From assembly GCF_001839655.2 (NCBI RefSeq), contig NZ_CP056087.1:310001-374000 (forward strand): a stretch of DNA of 64,000 nt, written 5' to 3'. This DNA comes from Pseudomonas argentinensis. Its GTDB lineage: Bacteria > Pseudomonadota > Gammaproteobacteria > Pseudomonadales > Pseudomonadaceae. The translations under genes were made by a program, and so were the position numbers. Positions 1 through 8,659 of this stretch are shown here, piece after piece. Under the pieces are notes generated by a model. The model worked only from the letters and a program-made list of their open reading frames with translations. It was not told where the DNA came from and did no database searches. Each line of letters opens with the position of its first letter. Positions within the stretch are counted from its first letter, which is position 1.

Positions 1-195
1 GCCGAACACTTCATCGACGGGATACCGGCGCATTACACCAGCAGCATCGACGGCTCGCTGCACCGCGCTGGCGACATTCCGTTCATGGTCGATGGGCTGT
101 TCCATACGCCGAACTATCGGCTGGAAGACGCCAGGCTGACCACCGGCGTGTCCGACCACTGCGCAGTGAGCTGCCGCCTGAGCAAGGCCAGTTAG
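1..195 (+). CDS. Endonuclease/exonuclease/phosphatase-fold protein, C-terminal fragment
   Basis: This is an open frame running from the window edge to a TAG stop, so only the last 64 residues are visible. The tail contains a G-V-S-D-H-C-A-V stretch. That SDH plus small hydrophobic strand is the closing catalytic motif of the endonuclease/exonuclease/phosphatase (EEP) fold, where the His acts in phosphodiester hydrolysis. Just before it, a D-G-L-F-H segment fits the strand that precedes the motif. The substrate cannot be told from this fragment. The gene converges on the M23 peptidase gene, with only 15 bases between their stop codons. The EEP assignment rests on a single motif and is moderately sure. 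Confidence 0.6.
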   Translation, partial: AEHFIDGIPAHYTSSIDGSLHRAGDIPFMVDGLFHTPNYRLEDARLTTGVSDHCAVSCRLSKAS

Positions 196-197
196 CC

Positions 198-212
198 GAG
201 GCCGAAGGCCTC
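198..212. terminator. Short convergent hairpin
   Basis: GAGGCC and GGCCTC pair around a GAA loop between two convergent genes, overlapping the peptidase stop codon. There is no clear T-run, so termination is only a possibility. Confidence 0.3.
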
Positions 213-1116
213 AGTCGCCACCCACGGCGAAATTGGGCAGGCTGTCCACCGGCTGGGCGAACTCGAAGGGGATCGACTCCAGCGCCATGCCCACGTTGCG
301 CTGCACCACGAAGTGCAGGTGCGGGCCGGTGCTGTTGCCGGTATTGCCGGAGCGGCCGATCGGCGCGCCGACCGGGACGCGCTGCCCCTCACGCACGTTC
401 ACCGAGCCCTGCATCAGGTGCAGGTACACGCCCATGGTGCCGTCGTCATGCAGGATGCGCACGAAGTTTCCCGAGGGATTGGTGCCACGCCCGCTCTGGT
501 CGTTCTCGGTCTTGACCACCACCCCGGCACGCGCCGCGACGATCGGCGTGCCCTCGGGCATGGCGATATCCAGGGCGTAGCGGCCCTTGGGCGTGAAGTG
601 GCTGTACTGGCCATTGGCGCCCTGGGTCAGGCGAAACGGCCCACCGCGCCACGGCAAGGGGTACGGCTGCTTGATCGGCAGCAGCCGGGGGTCGCCCAGG
701 GCGTAGTCGAGCTTGGGCGTGTAGCGCAGCGGCTTGGCCGGGTCCAGCGGCGCCAGGGTGGCCAGGCGGATCTCGCTGCGCGGCGGCAGCACCCAGTTGA
801 TCGGTTTGCCCGGCGCGCCACTGACGTTGCTCAGCTGTTCCAGCCTGAGCTCCACCTGCACCGGCGCATACAGATCATTGCGCACCAGCAGGGTTTCGCC
901 GGCGGCGTGCTTGCGGGTTTCCAGCTTTACCTGGTTGTCGAGCTTCTCGACCATACGGTCGCTGAACACGAACACCTTCGCACCGGGCGCCGCCTGGTCA
1001 CTGTAGGTGACCACGCCATTGGCATCGGTGTACTTGTAGACGGTCAGCGCACTCGCCTGGCAGGCGAACGCAGCGAGTCCCAGCAGCAGTGAGAGGCGCC
1101 CTAGCGTACCTAGCAT
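211..1116 (-). CDS. M23-family (LytM-type) peptidase, secreted, with DUF4124-like N-terminus
   Basis: This is a predicted periplasmic peptidoglycan-type metalloendopeptidase of 301 residues. The ATG at 1116 is preferred over an in-frame TTG at 1137 because it opens directly into a signal peptide (hydrophobic about 8-20, cleavage near ACQASA). Residues 25-50 (VYKYTDANGVVTYSD) resemble the DUF4124 module. The catalytic domain spans about 160-290. It has a Y-A-L-D-I-A-M-P-E-G-T-P block (Asp183), YLHL (His233) and the C-terminal zinc motif HLHF (His266/His268). Arg replaces the usual His four residues before Asp183, and His173 slightly upstream is the likely substitute ligand, as in the subfamily with a YALD-type block. 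Its physiological substrate is unknown. Confidence 0.8.
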   Translation of the reverse strand: MLGTLGRLSLLLGLAAFACQASALTVYKYTDANGVVTYSDQAAPGAKVFVFSDRMVEKLDNQVKLETRKHAAGETLLVRNDLYAPVQVELRLEQLSNVSGAPGKPINWVLPPRSEIRLATLAPLDPAKPLRYTPKLDYALGDPRLLPIKQPYPLPWRGGPFRLTQGANGQYSHFTPKGRYALDIAMPEGTPIVAARAGVVVKTENDQSGRGTNPSGNFVRILHDDGTMGVYLHLMQGSVNVREGQRVPVGAPIGRSGNTGNSTGPHLHFVVQRNVGMALESIPFEFAQPVDSLPNFAVGGD

Positions 1117-1276
1117 AAGATTCGATCTGGTTATCAAGTGTTCGGCAGGGCAAGACTAGCAGCGTCTCGATGGCCGGGCGACTGCCGGCGCTGCGCTTTG
1201 CGACAACCGGCACAGGCCTGGCGAGCCTGGCGCACAGAACGCACCCGGTGCTGCCGCCCACAGCCGGCAGCCGCGC

Positions 1277-3307
1277 TCAACCCACCTCGATCCGGTTGCG
1301 CCCGCCGCGCTTGGCGCGATACAGGGCCTGGTCCGCCCGCTCGAACACCTGCTCGCTGCGCTCGGCGCTGCTGAACGAACTGATGCCACCGGACAGGGTG
1401 ATGGTCACGCGTTCGCCCTTGAAATGGAACGGGCAGTTCTCGATCGCCGAGCGCAGCGTGTCGAGCAGCTTCAAGCCGCCCTCCATGGGCGTGGACGGAA
1501 CCAGCAGCACGAACTCTTCGCCGCCGAAGCGGGCGATGAAGTCGGTCTTGCGCAGCCGCTTGAACAGCTCGCCGGCGATGATCTTCAGCACCTTGTCGCC
1601 GGCCAGGTGGCCGTAATCGTCGTTGATGCGTTTGAAGTGATCGATATCCAGCACCGCCAGCAGCAGGTCGCCGCCATAACGCTGCAGGCGCGCCAGCTCG
1701 AGATCCAGGCGTTCGGTCCAGGCCGCCCGGTTGGGCAGCCCGGTGAGCGGGTCGAGCAGGGCCTTCTGGCGTTGCTCTTCAAGGTGGTCGCGAAAGCCCT
1801 TGGCCTCCAGCTCCATGCTGGCCACCCGATCGACCAGAATCTGCAGGCGCTCGCCAACCTGCAGCTCGCGGGCATCGCGCTGCTGCTGGTACTGGCTCAT
1901 GGTGCCAAGCAGGCCGCTGAGACGGTTTTCCACCAGTTCCTTGAGATTGTCGAGATCGGTAGCCTCCTGCACGCTGCTGTGCAGACCGTCGACCTGCTGG
2001 CGCAGCTCGCTGTCCAGGCTGCGCGCGGCCTCGGCGGAATCGGTGTAGTCGGCGTGGACGTCCTGCAGGCTACCCTGGAAGGCAGCCAGGCGCTCGTTGA
2101 GCTGCTTGAGGTAGCCCTCGAATTCGCGCTGGCCGACATCGGCGATCGCCAGCATCAGCACCGCCAGGTCATCGAGCACCGGCACCAGCTCGTACATGTT
2201 CAGCCCGGCGGTGATGCGCTGGCGCAACGCGTCAGCCTGGCCCTGGTGCCGCTCGGGCAGCGGCAACTCCTCGAGCAGCTTCAGCAGGCTGCCTTCCACA
2301 TGGCCGGCGATGGCACTGTAGCCCGGTTCGGGCGCTGGTGGCAGGGCGTACTCGGGATCGGCCTGGGCAACCGCTTCGTTGGCCGCGGCCGCCTCGGGCG
2401 CCACCTCCTGGATCGGTCCCGCCACGGCGGCGGAGGCTGCAACCGGCTCGGCCGGCGCGTTGGCCGCCGGCGATGGCATCAGCAAGGCTGACGACAGCGG
2501 CAGACTGTCCAGCATCACACGGCTGACGACAGCCGGCGCGTTGGCAGCAACTCGGGCTGGCGCCATGGCGGGTTGTGGAGAGATTTCGGGAGACGGCGAC
2601 GGCGCTCCGGGGACAATGGCAGGCGCCTCTTCTGTCTCGGCCGTTGCGCTTTGCGGCTCCCGTTCGGCCGCCGACTCGGCCACTGCTTGAGCGACAGCCT
2701 CGCCAGGCGCACTCGCGGTCTGATCGCCCGGCTCTCCCGGCGCAGTGGCCACCGCAGGCTCGGCGTTGACCGCCGGGCTGGCGTTATCGCGGCTACCGAA
2801 CAGCCGCTCGATAAAGCCCGGCCGCGCGACCTGTTCGCCGCCCAGCGCCTGCAGCGCCTGCTGCTGCAACTGGCTCAACTCGGCCAGCAGGGCGGGCATT
2901 TCCCGGGCCTGCCGGGCCCGCTCCTCGACCTGCTTGGCATAGCGCTTGAGCGGTTTGCGCACGTCACCCGGCAGATCCATCTTCAGCAACTGCGCCACCA
3001 GGCTGGCCAGGCCGCTGGCAACCTGCTCGATGCGCTGCTGACGGCGCTGCTCGGAGTCCAGCACGGTCTTTTCCAGACGCGGGATCAGGGCACTGAGGCC
3101 GGCGTCCATGTCGTCACGGCGCAGGATCTCGCGCAGATCCTGCATGCACTGGTCAACCGCCTTGTCGGCACCCTCGGCCGCCAGGCTGCTGCGCACCAGC
3201 CCGCGACGCAGCAGGTCGATGCGCATGTCCCAGCGGCGTTCGAGCTTTTCCTGCTGCTCGATATTGGCAAGGTACTTCTCGCGCCAGCGTTTGGCGTCGT
3301 CGGCCAT
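1277..3307 (-). CDS. dgcH: Diguanylate cyclase with long N-terminal coiled-coil region (DgcH-like)
   Basis: This cyclase makes cyclic di-GMP from two GTP. The 676-residue protein has a charged, helical N-terminus (about 1-165), a Pro/Ala-rich linker (about 170-335), a second helical region (about 340-505) and a C-terminal GGDEF domain. The domain opens at [12 protein letters not shown] and carries the active-site loop GGEEF at 595-599. The RKTD at 586-589 sits exactly five residues before the loop, so the inhibitory I-site is intact and product feedback is expected. No transmembrane segment is visible, so it is probably cytoplasmic. It starts two bases after the stop of the upstream EEP gene, so the two are translationally coupled downstream of dsbA. 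Gene order matches the PAO1 block PA5487-PA5490 from memory, which supports the dgcH name. Confidence 0.82.
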   Translation of the reverse strand: MADDAKRWREKYLANIEQQEKLERRWDMRIDLLRRGLVRSSLAAEGADKAVDQCMQDLREILRRDDMDAGLSALIPRLEKTVLDSEQRRQQRIEQVASGLASLVAQLLKMDLPGDVRKPLKRYAKQVEERARQAREMPALLAELSQLQQQALQALGGEQVARPGFIERLFGSRDNASPAVNAEPAVATAPGEPGDQTASAPGEAVAQAVAESAAEREPQSATAETEEAPAIVPGAPSPSPEISPQPAMAPARVAANAPAVVSRVMLDSLPLSSALLMPSPAANAPAEPVAASAAVAGPIQEVAPEAAAANEAVAQADPEYALPPAPEPGYSAIAGHVEGSLLKLLEELPLPERHQGQADALRQRITAGLNMYELVPVLDDLAVLMLAIADVGQREFEGYLKQLNERLAAFQGSLQDVHADYTDSAEAARSLDSELRQQVDGLHSSVQEATDLDNLKELVENRLSGLLGTMSQYQQQRDARELQVGERLQILVDRVASMELEAKGFRDHLEEQRQKALLDPLTGLPNRAAWTERLDLELARLQRYGGDLLLAVLDIDHFKRINDDYGHLAGDKVLKIIAGELFKRLRKTDFIARFGGEEFVLLVPSTPMEGGLKLLDTLRSAIENCPFHFKGERVTITLSGGISSFSSAERSEQVFERADQALYRAKRGGRNRIEVG

Positions 3308-3309
3308 GC

Positions 3310-4173
3310 TCAGGGCTCCTGTACACGGGGCGTCAACGGTGGCGTGAGGGCATTGGGCAGGCGAATCTCCACGGCCACCGGCAGGTGGTCGGAGATCGGC
3401 TGCGCCAGTACCTGAAAGCGCTCGAGCTCCAGACCGGGGCTGAGCAGAATATGGTCGAGACAGCGCTGCGGACGCCAGCTCGGAAAGGTCGCCTCGACCT
3501 GGGGGGCGAGCAAGCCGAGATCGCGAAGTGGCGAGTGCTCCAGCAGGTCGATGGCGTGGGTGTTCATGTCGCCCATGAGAATCTGGTGGCGATAGCCGCC
3601 GATCAGCTCACGGATATAGGCCAGCTGCCGGGTGCGGGTACGCGCACCGAGGGCCAGGTGCATCATCACCACGGCGATGGCGTCGTCGCCTTCGCCGATG
3701 CGCAGCAGGATCGCGCCGCGACCGGCCGGGCCGGGCAGCGGGTGATCTTCCAGCAGGGTCGGCCGCAGGCGGCTGAGCAGCCCGTTGCTGTGCTGGGCGA
3801 AACGCCCCAGGTTGCGGTTGAGCTGCTGGTACCAGTAGGGGAAGGCACCCATGCGTGCCAGGTGCTCGACCTGGTTGATGAAGCCGGAGCGCACGCTGCC
3901 ACCGTCGGCCTCCTGCAGGGCGACGATGTCGTAGTCGCCGAGCAGGTCGCCGATGCGCTGCAGGTTGCCGGCACGGCCCTGATGGGGCAGCAGGTGCTGC
4001 CAGCCGCGGGTCAGGTAATGGTGATAGCGCTCGGTACTGATACCGACCTGGATGTTGAAGCTGAGCAGGCGCAAGCGCCCGTCCTGCGGCCACTCGCTAT
4101 CCTGGGTGCAGTCGGGGTTGACCTGTGGATCACACAGGCCAGCCTGACGGGGCATCGAGCGGCGACGCAGCAT
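3310..4173 (-). CDS. EEP-family hydrolase (endonuclease/exonuclease/phosphatase)
   Basis: This is a 287-residue protein of the EEP fold, which hydrolyses phosphodiester or phosphomonoester bonds with metal help. The order of motifs is diagnostic: LLSFNIQVG near the start, LQEADG, MGDMNTH and the closing SDHLPV. No signal peptide is visible from the ATG at 4173. That ATG is chosen because a GGAG lies about eight bases upstream, whereas a TTG extension to 4221 would overlap dsbA. It sits between dsbA (22-base gap) and dgcH (2-base gap), so the three probably share a transcript. The real substrate (nucleic acid, lipid or nucleotide) cannot be read from the sequence. Confidence 0.78.
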   Translation of the reverse strand: MLRRRSMPRQAGLCDPQVNPDCTQDSEWPQDGRLRLLSFNIQVGISTERYHHYLTRGWQHLLPHQGRAGNLQRIGDLLGDYDIVALQEADGGSVRSGFINQVEHLARMGAFPYWYQQLNRNLGRFAQHSNGLLSRLRPTLLEDHPLPGPAGRGAILLRIGEGDDAIAVVMMHLALGARTRTRQLAYIRELIGGYRHQILMGDMNTHAIDLLEHSPLRDLGLLAPQVEATFPSWRPQRCLDHILLSPGLELERFQVLAQPISDHLPVAVEIRLPNALTPPLTPRVQEP

Positions 4174-4195
4174 GGCAGGCGCTCCGATAGATCGA

Positions 4196-4825
4196 TTACT
4201 TGGCGGCGCGCTCTTTGGCAATCAGGTGATCGGCGACCTGCAGGGTCTGCTCCGGGCCACCCGAGCTGGAGATGTCGAAGCGGTACTTGCCGTTGACGAT
4301 CATCACCGGTACGCCATTGATCTGGTAGGCCATGGCCAGTTTCTTGGCCTTTTCCATCTGGCTCTTCACCCCGAAGGAGTTGTATGCCTTGAGGAAGGCG
4401 TCACGGTCGATGTCCTGGGTGACCAGGAAATCCGCCATTTCTTCCGGCGTGGCCAGCTTGCGACCTTCCTTGTGAATGGCGCGGAACACGGCGTCGTGCA
4501 CCTTGTGCTCGACCTTCATGCTTTCCAGGGTGATGAACATCTGCCCATGGGCGTTCCACAGGCCGCCGAACAGGGCGGGAATGCGCACGAAGTTGACGTC
4601 GGCCGGCAGCTTCTCGACCCAGGGGTTGAGGGTCGGTTCGAACTGATAGCAGTGCGGGCAGCCGTACCAGAACAGCTCGACGACTTCGATCTTGCCGGGC
4701 TTGGAAATCGGTACCGGGTTGCTCAGTTCGACGTACTGCTTGCCGGCCTCGATATCGGCGGCGTGGGCGCTAACGCCGAACAGGCTGGCAGTGGCCAGAA
4801 CCGCGGAAAGGATCAGATTACGCAT
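4196..4825 (-). CDS. dsbA: Thiol:disulfide interchange protein DsbA
   Basis: DsbA is the periplasmic oxidase that puts disulfides into secreted proteins. The protein is 209 residues with a clear signal peptide (cleavage near SAHA-AD, residues 20-23). Its thioredoxin-fold active site CPHC is at 56-59, and a conserved cis-proline loop follows (NGVPVMIVNG). A helical insert between them is normal for DsbA. The ATG at 4825 has a TAGGAG site about seven bases upstream. It is the first gene of an apparent operon with the EEP hydrolase and dgcH, and it is insulated from cytochrome c4 by a strong terminator at 4919-4947. Confidence 0.95.
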   Translation of the reverse strand: MRNLILSAVLATASLFGVSAHAADIEAGKQYVELSNPVPISKPGKIEVVELFWYGCPHCYQFEPTLNPWVEKLPADVNFVRIPALFGGLWNAHGQMFITLESMKVEHKVHDAVFRAIHKEGRKLATPEEMADFLVTQDIDRDAFLKAYNSFGVKSQMEKAKKLAMAYQINGVPVMIVNGKYRFDISSSGGPEQTLQVADHLIAKERAAK

Positions 4826-4918
4826 GCATGACTCCTAACGATGAAGGTGCTGCGGACAGCTCTGGTTCGACTGGTCGCCACCCGGCAGGTTCCTCTCATT
4901 GTAGCGGGCTCGCCAGCG

Positions 4919-4947
4919 AAAAAGGGTGGCCATCGCCACCCTTTTTG
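4919..4947 (-). terminator. Rho-independent terminator after cytochrome c4
   Basis: AAAGGGTGGC pairs perfectly with GCCACCCTTT around a CATC loop, flanked by A and T runs that could work in either direction. It lies about 30 bases past the cytochrome c4 stop and separates it from dsbA. Confidence 0.9.
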
Positions 4948-4977
4948 TTCACCGTCAGGCAAAAGCCGATCAGGGCC

Positions 4978-5583
4978 TCAGTGCAGGCCCTGAACATAGC
5001 TCGACAACGCCTCGATATCCTTGTTGCTGAGCTTGGCGGCGATGTCGCGCATGATCATGGCGTCGCCATCATTGCTGCGCTCGCCTTCACGGAAGGCGGT
5101 CAGCTGCTTGGCGATGTAATCGGCGTGCTGGCCGCCCAGGTGCGGGTAGCCTGCCGTGGCGATACCGCTGCCATCGGGCGAGTGGCAACCGCTACAGGCC
5201 GGCATGCCTTCGGCCAGCTTGCCGCCGCGAAACAGCGCCTGGCCGCGCTCGACCAGCGCCGCATCGGCCGCCCCCACGCTGATCTTCTGGCTGGCGAAGT
5301 ACGCCGCGACGTCGGTCATGTCCTGCTCGTTCAGCGGCTCGAGCATGCCGGTCATTTCCAGCACCGGACGGGCGCCGGACTTGATGTCCTGCATCTGCTT
5401 GAGCAGGTAGCGCTCGCCCTGGCCGGCCAGCTTGGGGAAGTTGGCCAGCGCGCTGTTGCCATCGACTCCGTGACAGGCCCCGCAAACCAACGCCTTGGCC
5501 TGCCCCGCGGCCGGGTCACCCGCCGCCTGGGCCGTTCCGGCCAGGCCCAGCGCCAGCAGCAGACTCACTATTGTCTTGTTCAT
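4978..5583 (-). CDS. cc4: Cytochrome c4, di-heme periplasmic electron carrier
   Basis: This periplasmic di-heme cytochrome carries electrons to terminal oxidases. It has 201 residues: a signal peptide ending at AQA (residue 20), then two homologous cytochrome c lobes with heme-binding sites CGACH (34-38) and CSGCH (130-134). Distal methionine candidates occur in each lobe (for example in the MTGM and MIMRD regions). The ATG at 5583 is used because the in-frame TTG at 5595 would only add four residues before the signal peptide. Its neighbour dsbA is the same as in P. aeruginosa. Confidence 0.92.
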   Translation of the reverse strand: MNKTIVSLLLALGLAGTAQAAGDPAAGQAKALVCGACHGVDGNSALANFPKLAGQGERYLLKQMQDIKSGARPVLEMTGMLEPLNEQDMTDVAAYFASQKISVGAADAALVERGQALFRGGKLAEGMPACSGCHSPDGSGIATAGYPHLGGQHADYIAKQLTAFREGERSNDGDAMIMRDIAAKLSNKDIEALSSYVQGLH

Positions 5584-5885
5584 CAGCTCATCCAAACGGC
5601 TAAGAGAAGTGTTATGAACCGGGGCGTTCCGCCCGCCCTGTCAGGCACGGCAGTGCTAAAGTACTCAAGCCGCGCGTTTCTGCACGAACCTCGGGGCAGC
5701 ATGGCGTGAGGCAGGCGCACCAATCAGCACGCCGCCCAGCCCTGCACCCTAACAGCCTGGTTACCACTCGGCACCCGCCATGATTGCTCAACGTCGCGGG
5801 CGCGATAATGACCGGCATCAATCACCCGAGCAGATTACCGCTCGGTTAGCCCGCTCGGCTGACGCCGGGATAAAACGCCAGGCAT
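5584..5885. other. Intergenic region upstream of cytochrome c4
   Basis: About 300 bases separate the cytochrome c4 start from the tagQ terminator. I see no convincing gene: the minus-strand frame at 5612-5821 has Arg/Cys-rich composition and no homology I recognise. The cytochrome c4 promoter must be here, but I cannot place it with confidence. Confidence 0.5.
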
Positions 5886-5916
5886 AAAAAAACCGCGCCA
5901 GGCGCGGTTCTTTTTT
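5886..5916 (-). terminator. Terminator at the end of the leftward T6SS unit
   Basis: AACCGCGCC and GGCGCGGTT form a nine-base near-perfect stem flanked by A7 and T6 runs. It lies 14 bases past the tagQ stop, so it ends the fha1-to-tagQ unit. Confidence 0.9.
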
Positions 5917-5929
5917 GATGGAGCGCGGA

Positions 5930-6808
5930 TCAGGCCTTGCAGCTGGCCGGTGCCCAGTCGCCCATGTCCGGGTTGTTGCACACGTCGCTGATCAGCGTAC
6001 GGCCACGGCTGGCCACCTGCTGGCTTTCCTTCTGCTTGGCCTGGGCCTTCTGCAGCGATTGCTCGGTGGTGATCACTTCCTTGGTGACCTTGGCGGTAGG
6101 CTTCGGCTGCTTGGCGGTGGCCACCTTGGTCACTTCCTTGCGCTCGACACCCACGGTCTGCAGGTCCTTCTCGTAGGCCTGGGTGTAGGTGTTGACGTTC
6201 TCGCCGGTGCGGCCGTCGACCTTGGCCAGCAGCGCGTTGGTCTCGTTCAGGCCGCTGACGATCTCGGCCAGGCGCTTGCGGCCATCGGCGTCGCTGATCT
6301 TGTTGGCCTTGCGATCGGCGCGCAGCTGGGTGAACGCCTGCTGGTAGCAGCTTTGTGCGGCCGTGGCGTAGCGGATGTTGCGGTCGATGTTCTGGTTGTT
6401 GGTGTTGATGTCGGTGGCGTAGGAGGCCAGGCGCGCATTGTCGTCGCTGATCTGCTGCTGACGCTGGTTGTAGTACGCCAGGGCGCCGCCGGCCAGGGCG
6501 CCACCGGCAGCACCGATGGCGGCATTGCGGCCACGCTTGTCGTCATCGACCAGGGCACCACCGAGGGCGCCCATCAGCCCGCCGGTAACGGCGCCGATGG
6601 CGACGCTGCGACTCATCGCTTCGTCGGAGCTGCGCAGCTGGGTGACCGGCTCGTAGCACTGCGGGAAGTATTCGGCCTTGGTGGTCGAGGCGACCTGGGA
6701 ACTTGGCGAACCGGCGCAACCGACCAGCAGCACGCTGGTGCAGGTAACGGCAGAAAGCAGCGCAGTGCGTATCGAGGAAAAAGCGGGGGCCTTGTTGAAA
6801 GTTTGCAT
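5930..6808 (-). CDS. tagQ: TagQ, outer-membrane lipoprotein of the T6SS threonine-phosphorylation pathway
   Basis: TagQ is known in P. aeruginosa as an outer-membrane lipoprotein that acts with TagR, TagS and TagT upstream of the kinase PpkA. The 292-residue protein starts at the ATG at 6808 and has a lipobox LLVGC (Cys31). A glycine-zipper segment follows at about 70-111 (GAVTGGLMGALGGAL, then GAAGGALAGG), and then a long helical, coiled-coil-like region to about 240. The longer frame to 6913 would place the signal sequence internally, so it is rejected. It lies last in the leftward unit, 150 bases after tagR, and is followed by a terminator. The name depends on position as much as sequence; generic glycine-zipper lipoprotein is the alternative. 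Confidence 0.75.
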   Translation of the reverse strand: MQTFNKAPAFSSIRTALLSAVTCTSVLLVGCAGSPSSQVASTTKAEYFPQCYEPVTQLRSSDEAMSRSVAIGAVTGGLMGALGGALVDDDKRGRNAAIGAAGGALAGGALAYYNQRQQQISDDNARLASYATDINTNNQNIDRNIRYATAAQSCYQQAFTQLRADRKANKISDADGRKRLAEIVSGLNETNALLAKVDGRTGENVNTYTQAYEKDLQTVGVERKEVTKVATAKQPKPTAKVTKEVITTEQSLQKAQAKQKESQQVASRGRTLISDVCNNPDMGDWAPASCKA

Positions 6809-6958
6809 CGTCGTCGATCTCGTACTTGAGTGAGCGTTTATTCCATTCAGGCGGGGCCGGGTGACACCGCCTGCGTTTTCACGGCGACAGCCGTGGAGTT
6901 GCCACATCGGCACCGGCCGCTCGCCAGTGCCTGAATCCGTAACGGCTGGGCGACCCGA

Positions 6959-8659
6959 TCAGGGTGCCAGCAATTGCTTGAGAATCACATCCGCATCAGC
7001 CTTGCGGTTCTTGCGGTATTCACCCACGTGCCGCACGAACAGCGTAGCTCGGGTTACCAAGCTTTTGCCCAGCACGGGTTTGCGCGCCAGCTCTTCCTTG
7101 GTGCGCTGGAATTGCGCCTGGATGACCGCGTTGCTGTAGCGCGTACCGTTGGCCAGGTTGTCGATGTAGATCGCCAGCGCACCGTCCAGTGCACTCTGCC
7201 CATTGGCCATGGCCGCTTCGAACAGTTTCGCCGAGGCTTCATCCTTGGCGCTGCGAGCCTCGTCACGGCTCTTGCGAAGATTGGTCAGGCGAATGTTGTA
7301 GTTGTTGATGGTTTCGGCCACCAGGGCCGCCGACTGGATCAGGTTGCCGGCGGCATCCTCACGCTGCTTGGCGATCAGCGAGACGCTGCGCTTGAGTTCC
7401 TCGTTGACGATCGCCAGGCGGTCGCGCAGCTGCGGATCGTCGCTGTTGGCGATCAGCCCATCGAGCAGTTTGGTGGCGTCCTGGTCTTCGTCGATCTCGT
7501 CGGTGAGCGTGCTAACCCGTCCTTCGTCCTTCCATTGCGCAAACAGTTCCTTGTATCGCGAACGGGGCGCCGACAGTGCGCCAATCGACACGCGAAAACC
7601 GGTAGTTTCATTGCGCTGCTCGCTGCCATCAGCGCCGAACAACGGGTACTCGCGGCGCATGCCGGTGAACAGCGTCATCTCCCCTTCCAGATAATTGCCG
7701 CCCTTGACCACGAAGCCGCCGTAGGTGCCCTGGCGGCGCCCGGCATGCACCAGCTGAAAGGATTCCTGGACCATCTCCGCAGCGTTGCCGATCACATCGA
7801 ACAGGCCGACCGGATTGGGCTTCTTCAGACCGATGGGCAACAACCGCGCGTTCTGCCCGGTGCCGCCGGCGACCTGGTTGAATACCGCCCAGTCGCCCAG
7901 GGGGCCATCGCTCTCGCTGCCCTCCACCGGGCGCGGGAAAAGCCGCGCTTCCAACTGCTGGCGGCTTACCGCGTGACCGCCACGGGCGGCGTATTCCCAC
8001 TCCACTTCGGTGGGCAGGCGCACGAACGCCTGGCCGCCGTCTTCACCCTTGCCGCTGCGCCCGCTGACCGGCAGCAGGTCGCGATGGTTTTTCAGCAGCC
8101 AGGCGCTGTACACCGCAGCGAACCGCTCGGCGTCGAAGCGCGACAGGTTGACCTTGGGCAGCCGCGCGGCCATCCCGGCTGCCGTCGCGCAGGCCGGCGG
8201 CTCGCCCTCGCCGGCCAGGGACGGCGCCTGGGCCATCACCAGGTCGTACTGGCGCTGGGTCACCTCGTACTTGCCGATGAAATACAGCATCGGCTTGAGC
8301 GGGGTCACCCCGTCGGCCTTTGGCAGCTCGCCGCGCACCTTGGCCTGCCAGTCCTTGGACAGGTCGCCAAGGGTGAACTGGCCGTTGATGTAGTCGCGGC
8401 GGTACCCGGAGATGAAGGACTGCTGATAGCCCGGCTCGCCTTCGCTGAAGGGGTAGCCGAGGGTGACTTCGTGGTCGTCCAGCGAGCCCTTGGCCAGCAC
8501 GTAGACGTGGCGGAACACCATTTCCCCGTCGCAGGGCAGCGGCAGACTGACGTCGCCCTTGAGCGGCTTGGGGTTGTAGAGCGGATCGGCATCGGGCTCG
8601 GCCCAGGCAGCACCGGCCAGGCACGAGAGAACCAGGGTGGCGCTGAGCACCTTATACAT
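6959..8659 (-). CDS. tagR: TagR, periplasmic formylglycine-enzyme-like regulator of PpkA
   Basis: TagR is a periplasmic protein with a sulfatase-modifying-factor (FGE) fold that promotes PpkA activity in P. aeruginosa. The 566-residue protein starts at the ATG at 8659, preceded by GGAAGGA and followed by a signal peptide (about 1-20, ending AWA). The FGE-like domain spans about 120-400, with recognisable elements RLPTEVEWEYAARGG, NPVGLFDVIGNAAEM, VVKGGNYL and ETTGFRV. The C-terminal 160 residues are helical and charged, probably coiled coil. It overlaps the tagS stop by eight bases, so the two are coupled. The fold is used here for regulation, so catalytic activity should not be assumed. Confidence 0.88.
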   Translation of the reverse strand: MYKVLSATLVLSCLAGAAWAEPDADPLYNPKPLKGDVSLPLPCDGEMVFRHVYVLAKGSLDDHEVTLGYPFSEGEPGYQQSFISGYRRDYINGQFTLGDLSKDWQAKVRGELPKADGVTPLKPMLYFIGKYEVTQRQYDLVMAQAPSLAGEGEPPACATAAGMAARLPKVNLSRFDAERFAAVYSAWLLKNHRDLLPVSGRSGKGEDGGQAFVRLPTEVEWEYAARGGHAVSRQQLEARLFPRPVEGSESDGPLGDWAVFNQVAGGTGQNARLLPIGLKKPNPVGLFDVIGNAAEMVQESFQLVHAGRRQGTYGGFVVKGGNYLEGEMTLFTGMRREYPLFGADGSEQRNETTGFRVSIGALSAPRSRYKELFAQWKDEGRVSTLTDEIDEDQDATKLLDGLIANSDDPQLRDRLAIVNEELKRSVSLIAKQREDAAGNLIQSAALVAETINNYNIRLTNLRKSRDEARSAKDEASAKLFEAAMANGQSALDGALAIYIDNLANGTRYSNAVIQAQFQRTKEELARKPVLGKSLVTRATLFVRHVGEYRKNRKADADVILKQLLAP

